A stretch of 24,089 nucleotides of DNA, taken from assembly GCA_009927705.1 (NCBI GenBank), contig RFMK01000141.1:1-24089 (forward strand), read 5' to 3'. The translations under genes were made by a program, and so were the position numbers. The DNA is from Actinomycetota bacterium (lineage in GTDB: Bacteria; Actinomycetota; Actinomycetes; Nanopelagicales; Nanopelagicaceae). The notes under the pieces are model-generated. The model was given only the letters and a program-made list of their open reading frames with translations, searched no databases and had not been told where the DNA came from. Numbering within the stretch: the stretch's first letter is position 1; the number at the start of each line of letters is the position of its first letter. Below are positions 14,004 to 23,527 of this stretch, piece after piece.

Positions 14004-15290
14004 TTAGCGGGCGCTAAAGCGTGGGAATGCCTCGCGACCAGCGTACGTGGCTTGGGAACCGAGTTCTTCTTCGATTCGTAGCAACTGATTGTACTTAGCA
14101 ACACGCTCGCTTCGAGCAGGTGCACCGGTCTTGATCTGACCGCAGCGGGCTGCGACCGCAAGATCTGCAATCGTGGTGTCTTCAGTTTCGCCGGAACGAT
14201 GGCTCATCATGGAGCGATAACCCGCCTTGTGCGCCATTGCGACGGCATCTAAGGTTTCGGTGAGCGTTCCAATTTGATTCACTTTCACAAGAAGAGCGTT
14301 CGCAGTTTGCGATTCGATTCCACGAGCTAGGCGTTCTGGATTCGTGACAAAAAGATCATCGCCTACGAGCTGTACTTTCGAGCCCAATTCATTTGTGATT
14401 GCTTTCCAACCATCCCAATCATCTTCAGAGAGTGGATCTTCGATCGAAACCAGTGGATATGAATCAACCAGTCCTTTGTAATAAGCAATCATCTCGGCCG
14501 ATGTCAGTGCTGATCCTTCGAAATCGTACTTTCCATCTTTATGGAATTCAGTAGCTGCAACATCCATCGCCAGCGCGATTTCGCTACCAACTTTGAACCC
14601 AGCTTTCTCGATCGCTTCAATAATGAGATCAAGTGCAGCCCGATTACTCTCAAGATTTGGCGCAAATCCGCCTTCATCGCCAATGCTCGTAGCAAGGCCA
14701 CGCTTTTTCAAAACCGCTTTAAGGTTGTGGTAAATCTCAGCGCCATGACGGAGCGCTTCTTTAAATGATGTCGCACCAATCGGGGCAATCATGAATTCTT
14801 GGATATCAACGTTTGTGTCTGCGTGAGCTCCGCCGTTGAGAATATTCATCATCGGAACTGGGAGGAGATTCGCATTTCCACCACCGATAAAGGAGTAGAA
14901 CGGCAGTTTCTTCGATTGGGCCGCTGCTTTTGCAACTGCAAGGGATACGCCAAGAATCGCATTTGCACCTAGTGATGACTTATTTACTGTGGCATCGAGC
15001 TCAATCATCTTCTCATCGAGTCCGCGTTGGTCGAAAGCATCGTGACCAATAACAACCGGTGCAATCTTCTGAGCGACATTTTCTACAGCGTGAATAACAC
15101 CTTTACCAAGGTATCGAGCGCCCCCATCGCGAAGTTCTGCAGCTTCAAATGCTCCGGTCGATGCTCCGCTTGGGACGGCAGCTCTAGCAAAGGAGCCGTC
15201 GGAGAGAGTTACATCTACTTCTACTGTGGGATTGCCACGCGAATCAAGAATCTCGCGCGAACTGAGAGATTGAATAGTTGTTTGAGTCAC
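14004..15290 (-). CDS. eno: Enolase (phosphopyruvate hydratase)
   Basis: Enolase converts 2-phosphoglycerate to phosphoenolpyruvate in glycolysis. The 428-residue length is normal. Catalytic and metal residues are all in place: E206 in SIGDEGGFAP, Mg ligands D243 (AMDVAATEF), E284 (SIEDPLSEDDW) and D311 (VGDDLFVTN), catalytic lysine K336 in LLVKVNQIGT, the SHRSGETEDTTIADLAVA signature (363-380) and K387 in GQIKTGAPARSER. The start codon is GTG (valine codon read as Met) in MTQTTIQSLSSREILDSRGNP, with no strong Shine-Dalgarno sequence. It follows mazG by 11 bp. PEP carboxylase, which uses its product, is encoded 5 kb away on the other strand. Confidence 0.98.
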   Translation of the reverse strand: MTQTTIQSLSSREILDSRGNPTVEVDVTLSDGSFARAAVPSGASTGAFEAAELRDGGARYLGKGVIHAVENVAQKIAPVVIGHDAFDQRGLDEKMIELDATVNKSSLGANAILGVSLAVAKAAAQSKKLPFYSFIGGGNANLLPVPMMNILNGGAHADTNVDIQEFMIAPIGATSFKEALRHGAEIYHNLKAVLKKRGLATSIGDEGGFAPNLESNRAALDLIIEAIEKAGFKVGSEIALAMDVAATEFHKDGKYDFEGSALTSAEMIAYYKGLVDSYPLVSIEDPLSEDDWDGWKAITNELGSKVQLVGDDLFVTNPERLARGIESQTANALLVKVNQIGTLTETLDAVAMAHKAGYRSMMSHRSGETEDTTIADLAVAARCGQIKTGAPARSERVAKYNQLLRIEEELGSQATYAGREAFPRFSAR

Positions 15291-15301
15291 GGGCGCGGAG
15301 T

Positions 15302-15943
15302 CTAGCGTGATTCCTCGCGAGTCATGCCATCGCGAAATTCAAGCGCAGCCTTGCGGAGCGCCACTTCGGGATCGATTCCATGCTCAACGGCCCAGGCAAT
15401 GAGTGCAAGTAATTCTTGACCGAGCGCTTCCTCGGTAGGTGCAATCTCACGATGAGGAAGATCAGGAGTAGAAATTTGATTCTTCTGCGCACGATAAATC
15501 AATTTTGTGGCGAGCGATAAAGCTGGCTGTCCGATCGGAACGCCGTCGTGTGCGCTCGTGCGACCTTTTTCTTCCCGCTTGATTCGTTCCCAATTCTCAA
15601 GAACATCGCCAGCAGAGCCCGCTTTCGTATCCGAAAAAACATGTGGGTGGCGAGAAATCAATTTATCGGCCACGCCTCGCGCAACATCATCAACCGTGAA
15701 TGGTTCGTTGCCATGCTCTTCTGCGATGCGAGAATGAAAATAGACTTGCAGCAGAATATCGCCCAACTCTTCTCGCATATCGGCGCGATTACCTGATTCG
15801 ACTGATTCAACGAACTCATAGGACTCTTCAAGCAAATACTTCAAAAGAGATTCGTGCGTTTGTTCAGCGTCCCATGGACAACCACCGGGTGATCGGAGTT
15901 TGTTCATCACCTCTGCGAGGCGAATGAGGTTCTCGTAAGCCAT
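15302..15943 (-). CDS. mazG: MazG-family nucleoside triphosphate pyrophosphohydrolase
   Basis: The 213-residue protein carries one clear MazG domain: LRSPGGCPWDAEQTHESLL (16-34), the Mg-binding EESYEFVE (39-46, an ExxE motif) and EELGDILLQV (58-67), then KLISRHPHVF (92-101) and WERIKREEK. MazG enzymes hydrolyse (d)NTPs to monophosphates, cleaning damaged nucleotides, and in some bacteria lower ppGpp. The protein is shorter than E. coli MazG (about 263 residues); the C-terminal region lacks a clear second catalytic domain, as in some actinobacterial homologues. It lies between the SurA-like lipoprotein (8 bp upstream) and eno (11 bp downstream), so it is probably co-transcribed with mfd. Confidence 0.93.
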   Translation of the reverse strand: MAYENLIRLAEVMNKLRSPGGCPWDAEQTHESLLKYLLEESYEFVESVESGNRADMREELGDILLQVYFHSRIAEEHGNEPFTVDDVARGVADKLISRHPHVFSDTKAGSAGDVLENWERIKREEKGRTSAHDGVPIGQPALSLATKLIYRAQKNQISTPDLPHREIAPTEEALGQELLALIAWAVEHGIDPEVALRKAALEFRDGMTREESR

Positions 15944-15951
15944 CCGAGACT

Positions 15952-16551
15952 TTACTTATCAGTTACTGCATCACCTGCAGGATCAGCGGCAGCAATTGTC
16001 AACGTCGCTGGATCCCAGGTTCCATACCGTGGATTCACTTCGACTTTGAGTTTCTTTGCCATCTCAGTAACGAGCGCTTGAATCTTCTCGTTTACTGCTG
16101 TGTTATCTAAACCTGTGGCAGTCTCTCGCTCACTCAGCTTACGGAGAACGAGATCCCGCTTGAGCACTTGATCAAGACCAGATGATGGAATCGATGCATT
16201 CACCAGGATGTTCGGCAAATTGGCTTCGCCACCAATGCTGGTGAAAATCTCTACCTTGTATGCTTCAAGATCAGAGGTTGTGACTTGGATTTTTTCGGTC
16301 TTAGCTACTTCTTCAATAATCAAGTTTGAGATCATGTACGCAAGTTGTGAACGCGTGAGATCAGCGCCAGTTTCAAGCTGCATCTGTGAAGTATCGACAT
16401 CTTTACGCTCCGCAAGGATCGTGTCGACCTGGGTTTGTAGCTCAGTAAGTTTGATCTCGGTCTCGCCAACGGTGGCTGCAGAATCAACTTGAGAGCAGCC
16501 GGTCAAAAATAGCGCTGCGGTGGCGAGGAATAATCCAAGAACTTTCTTCAC
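15952..16551 (-). CDS. SurA N-terminal-domain lipoprotein
   Basis: The 199-residue protein has a lipoprotein signal peptide ending in the lipobox LTGC, with the lipidated cysteine at residue 19. The mature part resembles the chaperone (SurA-N) domain of periplasmic peptidyl-prolyl isomerases: VGETEIKLTELQTQVDTILAE, then the helix LTRSQLAYMISNLIIEEVAK. It ends with VEVNPRYGTWDPATLTI, which is typical of actinobacterial members as I remember them. No parvulin PPIase domain is present, so it would be a membrane-anchored chaperone or structural lipoprotein outside the cell membrane. The start codon is GTG, 6 bp after the mfd stop, without a visible Shine-Dalgarno sequence, suggesting translational coupling. 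The order mfd – lipoprotein – mazG is familiar from actinobacteria. Confidence 0.85.
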   Translation of the reverse strand: MKKVLGLFLATAALFLTGCSQVDSAATVGETEIKLTELQTQVDTILAERKDVDTSQMQLETGADLTRSQLAYMISNLIIEEVAKTEKIQVTTSDLEAYKVEIFTSIGGEANLPNILVNASIPSSGLDQVLKRDLVLRKLSERETATGLDNTAVNEKIQALVTEMAKKLKVEVNPRYGTWDPATLTIAAADPAGDAVTDK

Positions 16552-16557
16552 TACAAC

Positions 16558-19500
16558 TCACTTTCGTAAGGGGCGTTCCAGAAGAGTCTCGGCTAACTCA
16601 GTCGCCCAATCAAGAAGGGAAGTATCCCCTATTTCATCGCCGCTGTCGCCCGCCTCCCATGCTGCAGTCTGGGGGCGAGCAATCATGACGACCTTCGTTA
16701 CTGATTTCACAATTGACCCTGGATAAAGCCGTTGAATTTTCAACTGTAGAGATTCGCTCGGAGCCAATGGTGCGACTTTCACGAATTTGCCCTGTACAGC
16801 AAAATCTGTAATGCCGTGCGATTTTACGTAATTTCGCAATCTCGCGACTCTCACTAGACGCTCGGCTTCTGGTGGCAAGGCGCCAAATCGATCGATTAAT
16901 TCCTCTCGAATCGCGTCGATGTCGCTGGATTCTCGTGCATCAGCAAGGCGTCGATAAAGATCAAGTCGAAGGCGATCTGAAGGCACATAATCAGGCGAAA
17001 GATGTGCGGTGATAGGAAGCTCAACTTTGCATTCAACGTTCTCTTCAACTCCATCTATGACGCCACGTTTATATTCATTAACCGCATCTCCGACCATCCT
17101 CATATAGAGATCAAAGCCAACATCTGCGATATGCCCTGATTGCTCACCGCCGAGTAAATTTCCCGCTCCGCGAATTTCTAGATCTTTCAGAGCAACTTGC
17201 ATACCAGCGCCGAGTTCGGTGTTTTTTGCGATAGTTGTGAGTCGATCAAGCGCCAGTTCTGTAAGTGGTTTATCGACTGGATAAAGGAAGTATGCGTAGG
17301 CGCGTTCTCGACTTCGGCCAACTCGGCCACGAAGTTGGTGAAGTTGCGAAAGGCCAAACACGTCCGCTCTTTCAACGATCAGAGTATTTGCATTTGCAAC
17401 GTCGATTCCATTTTCGACAATCGTCGTGCAAACCAAGACATCGAAATCACGATTCCAGAATGCAATAACCACTTGTTCAAGCGCCGTCTCGTTCATCTGT
17501 CCGTGTGCAACCGCAACTCGAGCATCAGGAACTAAACGCCGAATGCGTGCAGCAGTATCATCGATTGATTCGACTCGATTATGGATGTAAAAGACCTGTC
17601 CATCGCGCAAAAGTTCTCGATGGATTGCAGCAGCAACTTGTTTATCGTCATGTGCTCCGACATAAGTCAAGACTGGGTGTCGCTCCTCAGGTGGCGTTGC
17701 AATCGTGGACATCTCACGAATACCGGTGATAGCCATCTCAAGTGTTCGCGGAATTGGAGTAGCAGACATCGCCAGCACATCCACGCTTGCCCGAAACTTC
17801 TTCAGTTTCTCCTTATGTTCTACGCCAAATCGCTGCTCTTCATCGACAATGATGAGTCCAAGATCGCGAAACTTCACATCTTCTGAGAGTAATCGATGAG
17901 TTCCGATCACAACATCGATATTTCCTGCTTCAAGACCCTTTAGTGATTCGCTGATCTCTTTCGCTGTATTGAATCGAGAAAGCCCAGCAACTTTGAGTGG
18001 GAATCCGGCATAGCGACTGTTGAATGTCGCAAAGTGTTGTTGGGCAAGCAACGTTGTGGGAACTAATACTGCGACTTGTTTTCCATCTTGCACCGCTTTA
18101 AAGGCTGCGCGGACCGCAATCTCTGTCTTTCCATACCCGACATCGCCACACACGATGCGATCCATTGGGTAAGGACGTTCCATATCTGCTTTCACTTCAT
18201 TGATTGTTGAAAGTTGATCAGGAGTCTCGACATAGGCAAAAGAATCCTCAAGTTCTCGCTGCCATGTTGTATCGGCGGAAAATGCATAGCCTGGTGAGCT
18301 CGTGCGAGCGGCGTAAAGCCTGATGAGCTCGCCAGCAATCTCCTTCACAGCTTTCTTCGCTCGACTCTTTGCTTTAATCCAATCGCCACCGCCAATTCGA
18401 TGCACTGCAGGAGTCTCACCGCCAACGTATCGAGTGATTTGCTCGAGCGCATCCGTCGGGACATAGATCCGATCAGCGGGTTGTCCCTTTTTCGATGATG
18501 CATACTCAATAACAAGGTACTCGCGTGATGCTCCCGCAACTACACGTTGCACAAGTTCTATATATCGCCCAACTCCATGTTGTTCATGAACTACATAATC
18601 CCCGGATTTAAGTTCGAGCGGATCAATTGTTCTTTTTCTTCTCGAAGGCATTCGGGTAGAGGTGACACGAGAATCACGGGCGCCGGTGATATCTAATTCT
18701 GTAATCAGCACAATCTTCTTCTCATCATCAAAGAAACCGCATTGCAATTGGGTCGTAATCAGATAAACTGAATTACGCACTGGCTGGAAATCTAAAGCTT
18801 CAGTAATGACGGCTGGAATGTCTGCATCACTCAGAATGTCTCGATATCGCTCAACTAATCCATGCCCATGAAGCGAGACAATCACTAGGTATCCGGTTGA
18901 GAGCCAATTGCTAACACTAGTAATGAATTTCTCGATATCACCGTGGAAAGGATCGATATCTTTGAACTGAGTGATTGTTCGGTCATCTTCATAACCGAAG
19001 AGATCGAGATTGCGCCAATTCATATCTCGATTAAGTGCTAATTCTCGAACGCTTTCAAAGGTAACAAATGCTCCAGGTTGCAATTCAGTGTGAAGCGGAA
19101 CGCTCGTACTTCCTCTTTCAGGAGCGCTCATAGCTACGTTTGACCAAGCTGCTTCCAGGAATTCTTGGTTTGTTGCGATCAAATCATGAACTCGTGATCT
19201 GATGCGCTCACTTTCAATATTGATGATTGTGAATTTGCCAGGTAAGAAATCTAGAAGTGCTTTCATTCCTGGTTGAAGTGCAGCAGCGAGTGATTCGATT
19301 CCCTCCACATAGATTCCTGTTTCGATTTTCGAGAACATTTCAACTAAGGATGGATAAAGCAATTTCAGCTGTGCAGCGCGCTCCTTCATATCTTTCGTGA
19401 TAAGAATTTCACGGCAAGGAATGAGTGTGACTGGACCAATTACTGGAGAGAACGTTCGCTGGTCTCCAATCTCAAAGTACTTGATGTCCTCAATCTCGTC

Positions 19501-20058
19501 ACCAAAGAACTCAATTCGAATTGGATGTGCATCAAGAGGAGGAAAAACATCGATGATTCCACCGCGGACCGCAAAATCACCACGCCGTTCAACGAGATCG
19601 ACTCGGTTGTAGGCACGTTCGCTTAATTCGCCGATCAACCTCTGAAAATCATATTCGGTACCAATATTCAAAGTGATGACTGGCGTATCAATTATCGAAG
19701 CAATGATTGGTTGGACGAGCGCTCGTGCCGTAGTTACAACGATCTTTGCACTCGAAAAGTTGAGTAATGTTGATATGCGCTTTGCAACCGTATCGCTATT
19801 TGGACTTAATCGTTCATGCGGCAAGGTCTCCCAGGCAGGAAACTCCAATACGCCTTCGCAGAGTTCAGATAGCTCTCCGACCAGGGATGCTGCGCGTTGA
19901 CTGGAATGAGTAACTACAAGCACCGGAGTTCGTTCTGCTTGATCTGCTACGAGAAAAGGAATTGCCGAAGCTGAAGCAATGATGGTTTCGGCATCTGCAT
20001 TCAACGCTTCTTGCGTTGTTTCAGATAGCGAGACGAGGCCACGTAACTTCGCTTTCAT
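16558..20058 (-). CDS. mfd: Transcription-repair coupling factor Mfd
   Basis: Mfd removes RNA polymerase stalled at DNA lesions and recruits UvrA. The 1166-residue length is normal. Domains in order: UvrB-homology module (about 1-300, with FPAWETLPHERLSP and RGGIIDVFPP), RNA polymerase interaction domain (about 480-545: LKSGDYVVHEQHGVGRYI), then the RecG-like SF2 translocase with Walker A GDVGYGKT (638-645), DEEQ box (739-742, IIVDEEQRFGVEHKEKL) and motif III AMSATPIPRT (763-772), followed by motifs in LVCTTIVENGIDV and QLRGRVGRS. The C-terminal TRCF domain (ELPITAHLSPDYV) is present. An SD-like AAGGAAG precedes the ATG. It heads the long minus-strand operon and is divergent from ppc with 137 bp between starts. 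Confidence 0.98.
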   Translation of the reverse strand: MKAKLRGLVSLSETTQEALNADAETIIASASAIPFLVADQAERTPVLVVTHSSQRAASLVGELSELCEGVLEFPAWETLPHERLSPNSDTVAKRISTLLNFSSAKIVVTTARALVQPIIASIIDTPVITLNIGTEYDFQRLIGELSERAYNRVDLVERRGDFAVRGGIIDVFPPLDAHPIRIEFFGDEIEDIKYFEIGDQRTFSPVIGPVTLIPCREILITKDMKERAAQLKLLYPSLVEMFSKIETGIYVEGIESLAAALQPGMKALLDFLPGKFTIINIESERIRSRVHDLIATNQEFLEAAWSNVAMSAPERGSTSVPLHTELQPGAFVTFESVRELALNRDMNWRNLDLFGYEDDRTITQFKDIDPFHGDIEKFITSVSNWLSTGYLVIVSLHGHGLVERYRDILSDADIPAVITEALDFQPVRNSVYLITTQLQCGFFDDEKKIVLITELDITGARDSRVTSTRMPSRRKRTIDPLELKSGDYVVHEQHGVGRYIELVQRVVAGASREYLVIEYASSKKGQPADRIYVPTDALEQITRYVGGETPAVHRIGGGDWIKAKSRAKKAVKEIAGELIRLYAARTSSPGYAFSADTTWQRELEDSFAYVETPDQLSTINEVKADMERPYPMDRIVCGDVGYGKTEIAVRAAFKAVQDGKQVAVLVPTTLLAQQHFATFNSRYAGFPLKVAGLSRFNTAKEISESLKGLEAGNIDVVIGTHRLLSEDVKFRDLGLIIVDEEQRFGVEHKEKLKKFRASVDVLAMSATPIPRTLEMAITGIREMSTIATPPEERHPVLTYVGAHDDKQVAAAIHRELLRDGQVFYIHNRVESIDDTAARIRRLVPDARVAVAHGQMNETALEQVVIAFWNRDFDVLVCTTIVENGIDVANANTLIVERADVFGLSQLHQLRGRVGRSRERAYAYFLYPVDKPLTELALDRLTTIAKNTELGAGMQVALKDLEIRGAGNLLGGEQSGHIADVGFDLYMRMVGDAVNEYKRGVIDGVEENVECKVELPITAHLSPDYVPSDRLRLDLYRRLADARESSDIDAIREELIDRFGALPPEAERLVRVARLRNYVKSHGITDFAVQGKFVKVAPLAPSESLQLKIQRLYPGSIVKSVTKVVMIARPQTAAWEAGDSGDEIGDTSLLDWATELAETLLERPLRK

Positions 20059-20106
20059 TCAATCACTTCCTTTCCTTACAGAAACATGTGGAGCACAACG
20101 CCTTTT

Positions 20107-20132
20107 AGCCCCTTTCAAGAAAGAAGGGGGCT
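20107..20132. repeat. Inverted repeat in the mfd–ppc divergent intergenic region
   Basis: AGCCCCTTTC (20107-20116) and GAAGGGGGCT (20123-20132) pair over 10 positions around AAGAAA, with a G·U pair in the plus-strand RNA and a C·A mismatch in the minus-strand RNA. It lies 49 bp from the mfd start and 63 bp from the ppc start. No U-tract follows on the plus strand. It could be an operator, a 5' leader hairpin of ppc, or an insulator between the two promoters. The flanking sequence holds no promoter I would call with confidence. Confidence 0.5.
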
Positions 20133-20195
20133 TCTCACCTTGATCAGGGGCTTATATGAAATCGAACAGCAATACTAGCGTGTCATTATTAGCCC

Positions 20196-22886
20196 GTGTC
20201 CGAGCTCAATCAATCCCACGATAATTCAGCGCTTCGCAGCGATGTACGCCGACTCGGCGACTTGCTTGGACATTCGCTTGCGCGTCAAGATGGCGAGGCT
20301 TTACTCAATCTTGTCGAATTAGTACGCAAGTCAGTGCGCGAAGGAAATGGTGAAGACTTACTTAAATCCATCTCAACCGCAGATTCGGTAAAACTAGTAC
20401 GAGCTTTCAACGTGTATTTCAATCTTGCAAACGTTGCCGAGCAAGTGCACCGCTCTCGTATTCTCGCCAACGAGCGAAACTCTGGCGGCTCATGGCTTTC
20501 CCGCGCAGTTCAAAATATCATCGATGCTCGCATAGCCGGACAAGATTTCTCTGACGCAGACTTACGTAAATGGCTGGAAAATTTCGAAGTACGTCCTGTT
20601 TTCACTGCACATCCGACTGAAGCTGCGCGCCGCTCAATCTTGAGTAAATTATCTACAATCTCGGAATTACTGGATCAACCTGAAAGTGATGTTCGCGAAC
20701 GTCGTCTCGCCGAAGCAGTCGATTTACTATGGCAGACCGATGAACTTCGACTTGGGCGACCCGAGCCACTTGATGAGGCAATCAATGCGCTTTATTACCT
20801 TGATGATCTCTTCCGCTTTACAGTGCCCGAAGTACTCGATGACTTTGCGCGCGAGCTTGCTCGACTAGGCATCAATCTCCCGCCAACTGCGACGCCTTTA
20901 ACATTCGGTTCTTGGATTGGCGGTGATCGTGATGGCAACCCCAACATCACTCCTGAAATCACGAAGCAAGCAATCGCACTTCAGATGGGCCATGCAATCC
21001 GTGTGACGTTGGAAGCGCTCGATGAATTGCGTCAAGCGCTATCAGTCTCAACCAAGTTAGCCGGAACTTCTGAAGCGCTTGTTCAATCAGTTGCCCGTGA
21101 TCTCGAATTATTGCCCGAGATTGAACCTCGTTTTAAACGAATCAATGTGGAAGAGCCATATCGGCTCAAGGCCACGGCGATTCGCCATAAATTACTTTTA
21201 ACGAGAGATCGTCACGTGCAAGGAACTCCTCATGTACCAGGCCGTGATTATGCAGATACCGCCGAGCTCATCAGCGACTTGATGTTGATGTACAACTCTC
21301 TACTTGCCAATCGAGGCGAGCTCATTGCACATGGACTTCTTGAACGCACAATCCGCACAGTTGCGGCATTTGGCCTTACCCACGCAACGATGGATGTTCG
21401 TGAGCACTCTGGAGCGCACCAAAAAGTCATTGAATCATTGATGCCAGAAAAGAGTTATGAAGCGCTTTCGGCTGAGGAGAAATGCGCGCTCCTTACTACC
21501 GAGCTGACTGCTCCACATCGCGATTCGAGTTCGCTGGATGAAACGGATTCGAAGACGCTTCGGACTTTCATAGCCATCAAAGAAGCCCAAGATAACTTTG
21601 ATTCCACCGTGGTCGAGACGTACATCATCTCCATGACTAAAGGTCCGGAAGATGTACTGGCTGCCGCATACCTCGCGAAAGAAGCAGGTTTGTTGGACCT
21701 TGCCCACAATATTGCCCGAGTCGATATCGCTCCACTCCTTGAAACCGTTGCAGAACTTCGAGCGGCTGGAGATATCTTGGAGAAATTGCTCTCCAATCCT
21801 GTTTATCGAAAGATCGTGGAGTTACGTGGCAATATCCAAGAAGTGATGCTCGGCTATTCTGATTCAAATAAAGATGCCGGTATTGCAACAAGCCAATGGG
21901 AGATCCATCAAGCCCAACGCAAACTACGCGATGTTGCTCGAAAGTACGGCATCAAATTGCGACTCTTTCATGGTCGCGGCGGCTCTGTTGGACGCGGTGG
22001 CGGTCCTACATATGACGCAATCATCGCGCTTCCATGGGGAACGCTTGATGGACAGATCAAGATGACGGAGCAAGGCGAAGTTATCTCTGATAAATATGCA
22101 CTTCCCTCACTCGCTCGCGAGAATGTTGAACTCACTCTCGCCGCTGCCCTCGAAGCAACCGTTCTAAATCGCGCTGCTCGACAGAGTCCAGAAGATCTAG
22201 TTTTGTGGAATGCTTCGATGACTGCAATCAGCGACGCCTCTTTTACACGTTATCGCTCTCTAGTTGAACATCCAGATCTACCCTCATATTTCTATCAATC
22301 AACGCCAGTTGAACAACTCGGCAACTTGTTTTTGGGTTCACGTCCTTCGCGACGCCCTGACGCGAGCGCAGATCTCTCTTCACTTCGCGCTATTCCATGG
22401 GTTTTTGGTTGGACTCAATCGCGTCAGATTGTTCCGGGTTGGTTCGGTGTCGGTAGTGGATTAAAAGCAGCGCGCGAAGCTGGACATGAGAAGACTATGA
22501 AGGCGATGCTGAAGGATTGGCATTTCTTCCGCACATTTATCAGCAACGTTGAAATGACGGTAGCAAAGACTGATCTTGAAACTGCATCCAAGTATGTCGC
22601 GGCTCTCGTTGAACCGAAGCTCCAACATTTCCTCGAGACTATTAAGACGGAATACGAATTGACTGTCGCTGAGTTGCTGTTACTAACGGGCAAATCTGAG
22701 ATCCTCGGTGACCAACAGATCCTTGCGCGTACTCTTGCGATTCGTGATGCTTATCTTGCTCCGCTACATCTCCTACAAGTGTCTCTGCTGAAGAAAGTAC
22801 GCGACGACAACAATGATCCATTGATTACTCGAGCATTATTACTCACTATTAATGGTGTTGCTGCCGGACTCCGTAATACCGGCTGA
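20196..22886 (+). CDS. ppc: Phosphoenolpyruvate carboxylase
   Basis: PEP carboxylase makes oxaloacetate from PEP and bicarbonate, refilling the TCA cycle. The 896-residue protein has the catalytic histidine H139 in FTAHPTEA (136-143), GSWIGGDRDGNP (238-249), LGYSDSNKDAG (552-562) with the substrate-binding lysine, and the glycine-rich FHGRGGSVGRGGGP (591-604). RAIPWVFGWTQSRQIVPGW follows, and the C-terminus is RNTG, the position where most PEPCs have QNTG. The start is GTG with no Shine-Dalgarno sequence; a CATTAT hexamer 6 nt upstream would suit a leaderless transcript, but this is only a suggestion. The stop codon abuts that of pth on the other strand with no base between them. Confidence 0.97.
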   Translation: MSELNQSHDNSALRSDVRRLGDLLGHSLARQDGEALLNLVELVRKSVREGNGEDLLKSISTADSVKLVRAFNVYFNLANVAEQVHRSRILANERNSGGSWLSRAVQNIIDARIAGQDFSDADLRKWLENFEVRPVFTAHPTEAARRSILSKLSTISELLDQPESDVRERRLAEAVDLLWQTDELRLGRPEPLDEAINALYYLDDLFRFTVPEVLDDFARELARLGINLPPTATPLTFGSWIGGDRDGNPNITPEITKQAIALQMGHAIRVTLEALDELRQALSVSTKLAGTSEALVQSVARDLELLPEIEPRFKRINVEEPYRLKATAIRHKLLLTRDRHVQGTPHVPGRDYADTAELISDLMLMYNSLLANRGELIAHGLLERTIRTVAAFGLTHATMDVREHSGAHQKVIESLMPEKSYEALSAEEKCALLTTELTAPHRDSSSLDETDSKTLRTFIAIKEAQDNFDSTVVETYIISMTKGPEDVLAAAYLAKEAGLLDLAHNIARVDIAPLLETVAELRAAGDILEKLLSNPVYRKIVELRGNIQEVMLGYSDSNKDAGIATSQWEIHQAQRKLRDVARKYGIKLRLFHGRGGSVGRGGGPTYDAIIALPWGTLDGQIKMTEQGEVISDKYALPSLARENVELTLAAALEATVLNRAARQSPEDLVLWNASMTAISDASFTRYRSLVEHPDLPSYFYQSTPVEQLGNLFLGSRPSRRPDASADLSSLRAIPWVFGWTQSRQIVPGWFGVGSGLKAAREAGHEKTMKAMLKDWHFFRTFISNVEMTVAKTDLETASKYVAALVEPKLQHFLETIKTEYELTVAELLLLTGKSEILGDQQILARTLAIRDAYLAPLHLLQVSLLKKVRDDNNDPLITRALLLTINGVAAGLRNTG

Positions 22887-23504
22887 TTAGCTATTGAAGT
22901 TCTGCTGCGTCTTCTCTAGCCCATTTTCAATCAACGACTCAACAGCATCAGAGCCGGTGATAAGAAATTCTTCTAAGGTCTTCCGCTCATTGCTCGAAAA
23001 TGGTTTCAAAACAAAATCACCAGGATCTTGCTGACCTGGTGGTCGACCTATGCCAAGCCGAAGTCGGAAATAGTCACCGCTTCCCAGAGCTGAAGTAATG
23101 CTCTTGAGGCCGTTATGTCCGTTATCTCCCCCGCCAAATTTCACGCGAATCGCTTGAAATGGAATATCCAATTCATCGTGGGCGACGATGATGTGATCGC
23201 CCTTCACTTTGTAGAAATCTGCCAGCGCTTTAGTGGGGCCGCCTGACTCATTCATGTAACAACGGAGCGTCGCCACAACTAAAGATGGAGTTTCCGCGCC
23301 AACACCGAGTCGAAATTCAGCAACATTTGCACGGGCTTTATGTGATGAGAATTTAACGCCAGCAACCTGCGCCATATGAGCAGCAAGCATCGCGCCAACA
23401 TTGTGACGAGTTTTTTCGTATTCCTCACCAGGATTACCAAGGCCAATCACCAACCAACGGTTGGGATGGGATGCGCTCTTATCCTTGTTTGAACGACCAA
23501 ACAT
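22887..23504 (-). CDS. pth: Peptidyl-tRNA hydrolase
   Basis: Pth releases peptides from tRNAs dropped by the ribosome. The 205-residue protein has N24 in VIGLGNPGEEYEKTRHNVG with catalytic H34, N85 in YMNESGG, D110 in VAHDELDIPF and N131 in GGGDNGHNGLKSI, all at the expected spacing. A 14-residue basic extension (MFGRSNKDKSASHP) precedes the core, as in some actinobacterial members. It lies 23 bp after rplY, the usual actinobacterial pairing, so the two are co-transcribed. It converges on ppc with zero spacing between stop codons; a weak GCCGG/CCGGC stem (22863-22883) lies in the end of ppc. Confidence 0.97.
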   Translation of the reverse strand: MFGRSNKDKSASHPNRWLVIGLGNPGEEYEKTRHNVGAMLAAHMAQVAGVKFSSHKARANVAEFRLGVGAETPSLVVATLRCYMNESGGPTKALADFYKVKGDHIIVAHDELDIPFQAIRVKFGGGDNGHNGLKSITSALGSGDYFRLRLGIGRPPGQQDPGDFVLKPFSSNERKTLEEFLITGSDAVESLIENGLEKTQQNFNS

Positions 23505-23527
23505 AGATAAAGGTTAGTCGTTAGAGA

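Noticed and set aside
20107..20132. Reading the mfd–ppc inverted repeat as an intrinsic terminator
   Set aside because: It lies between divergent starts, and no U-tract follows on the plus strand or the minus strand (which continues AAAAGG).
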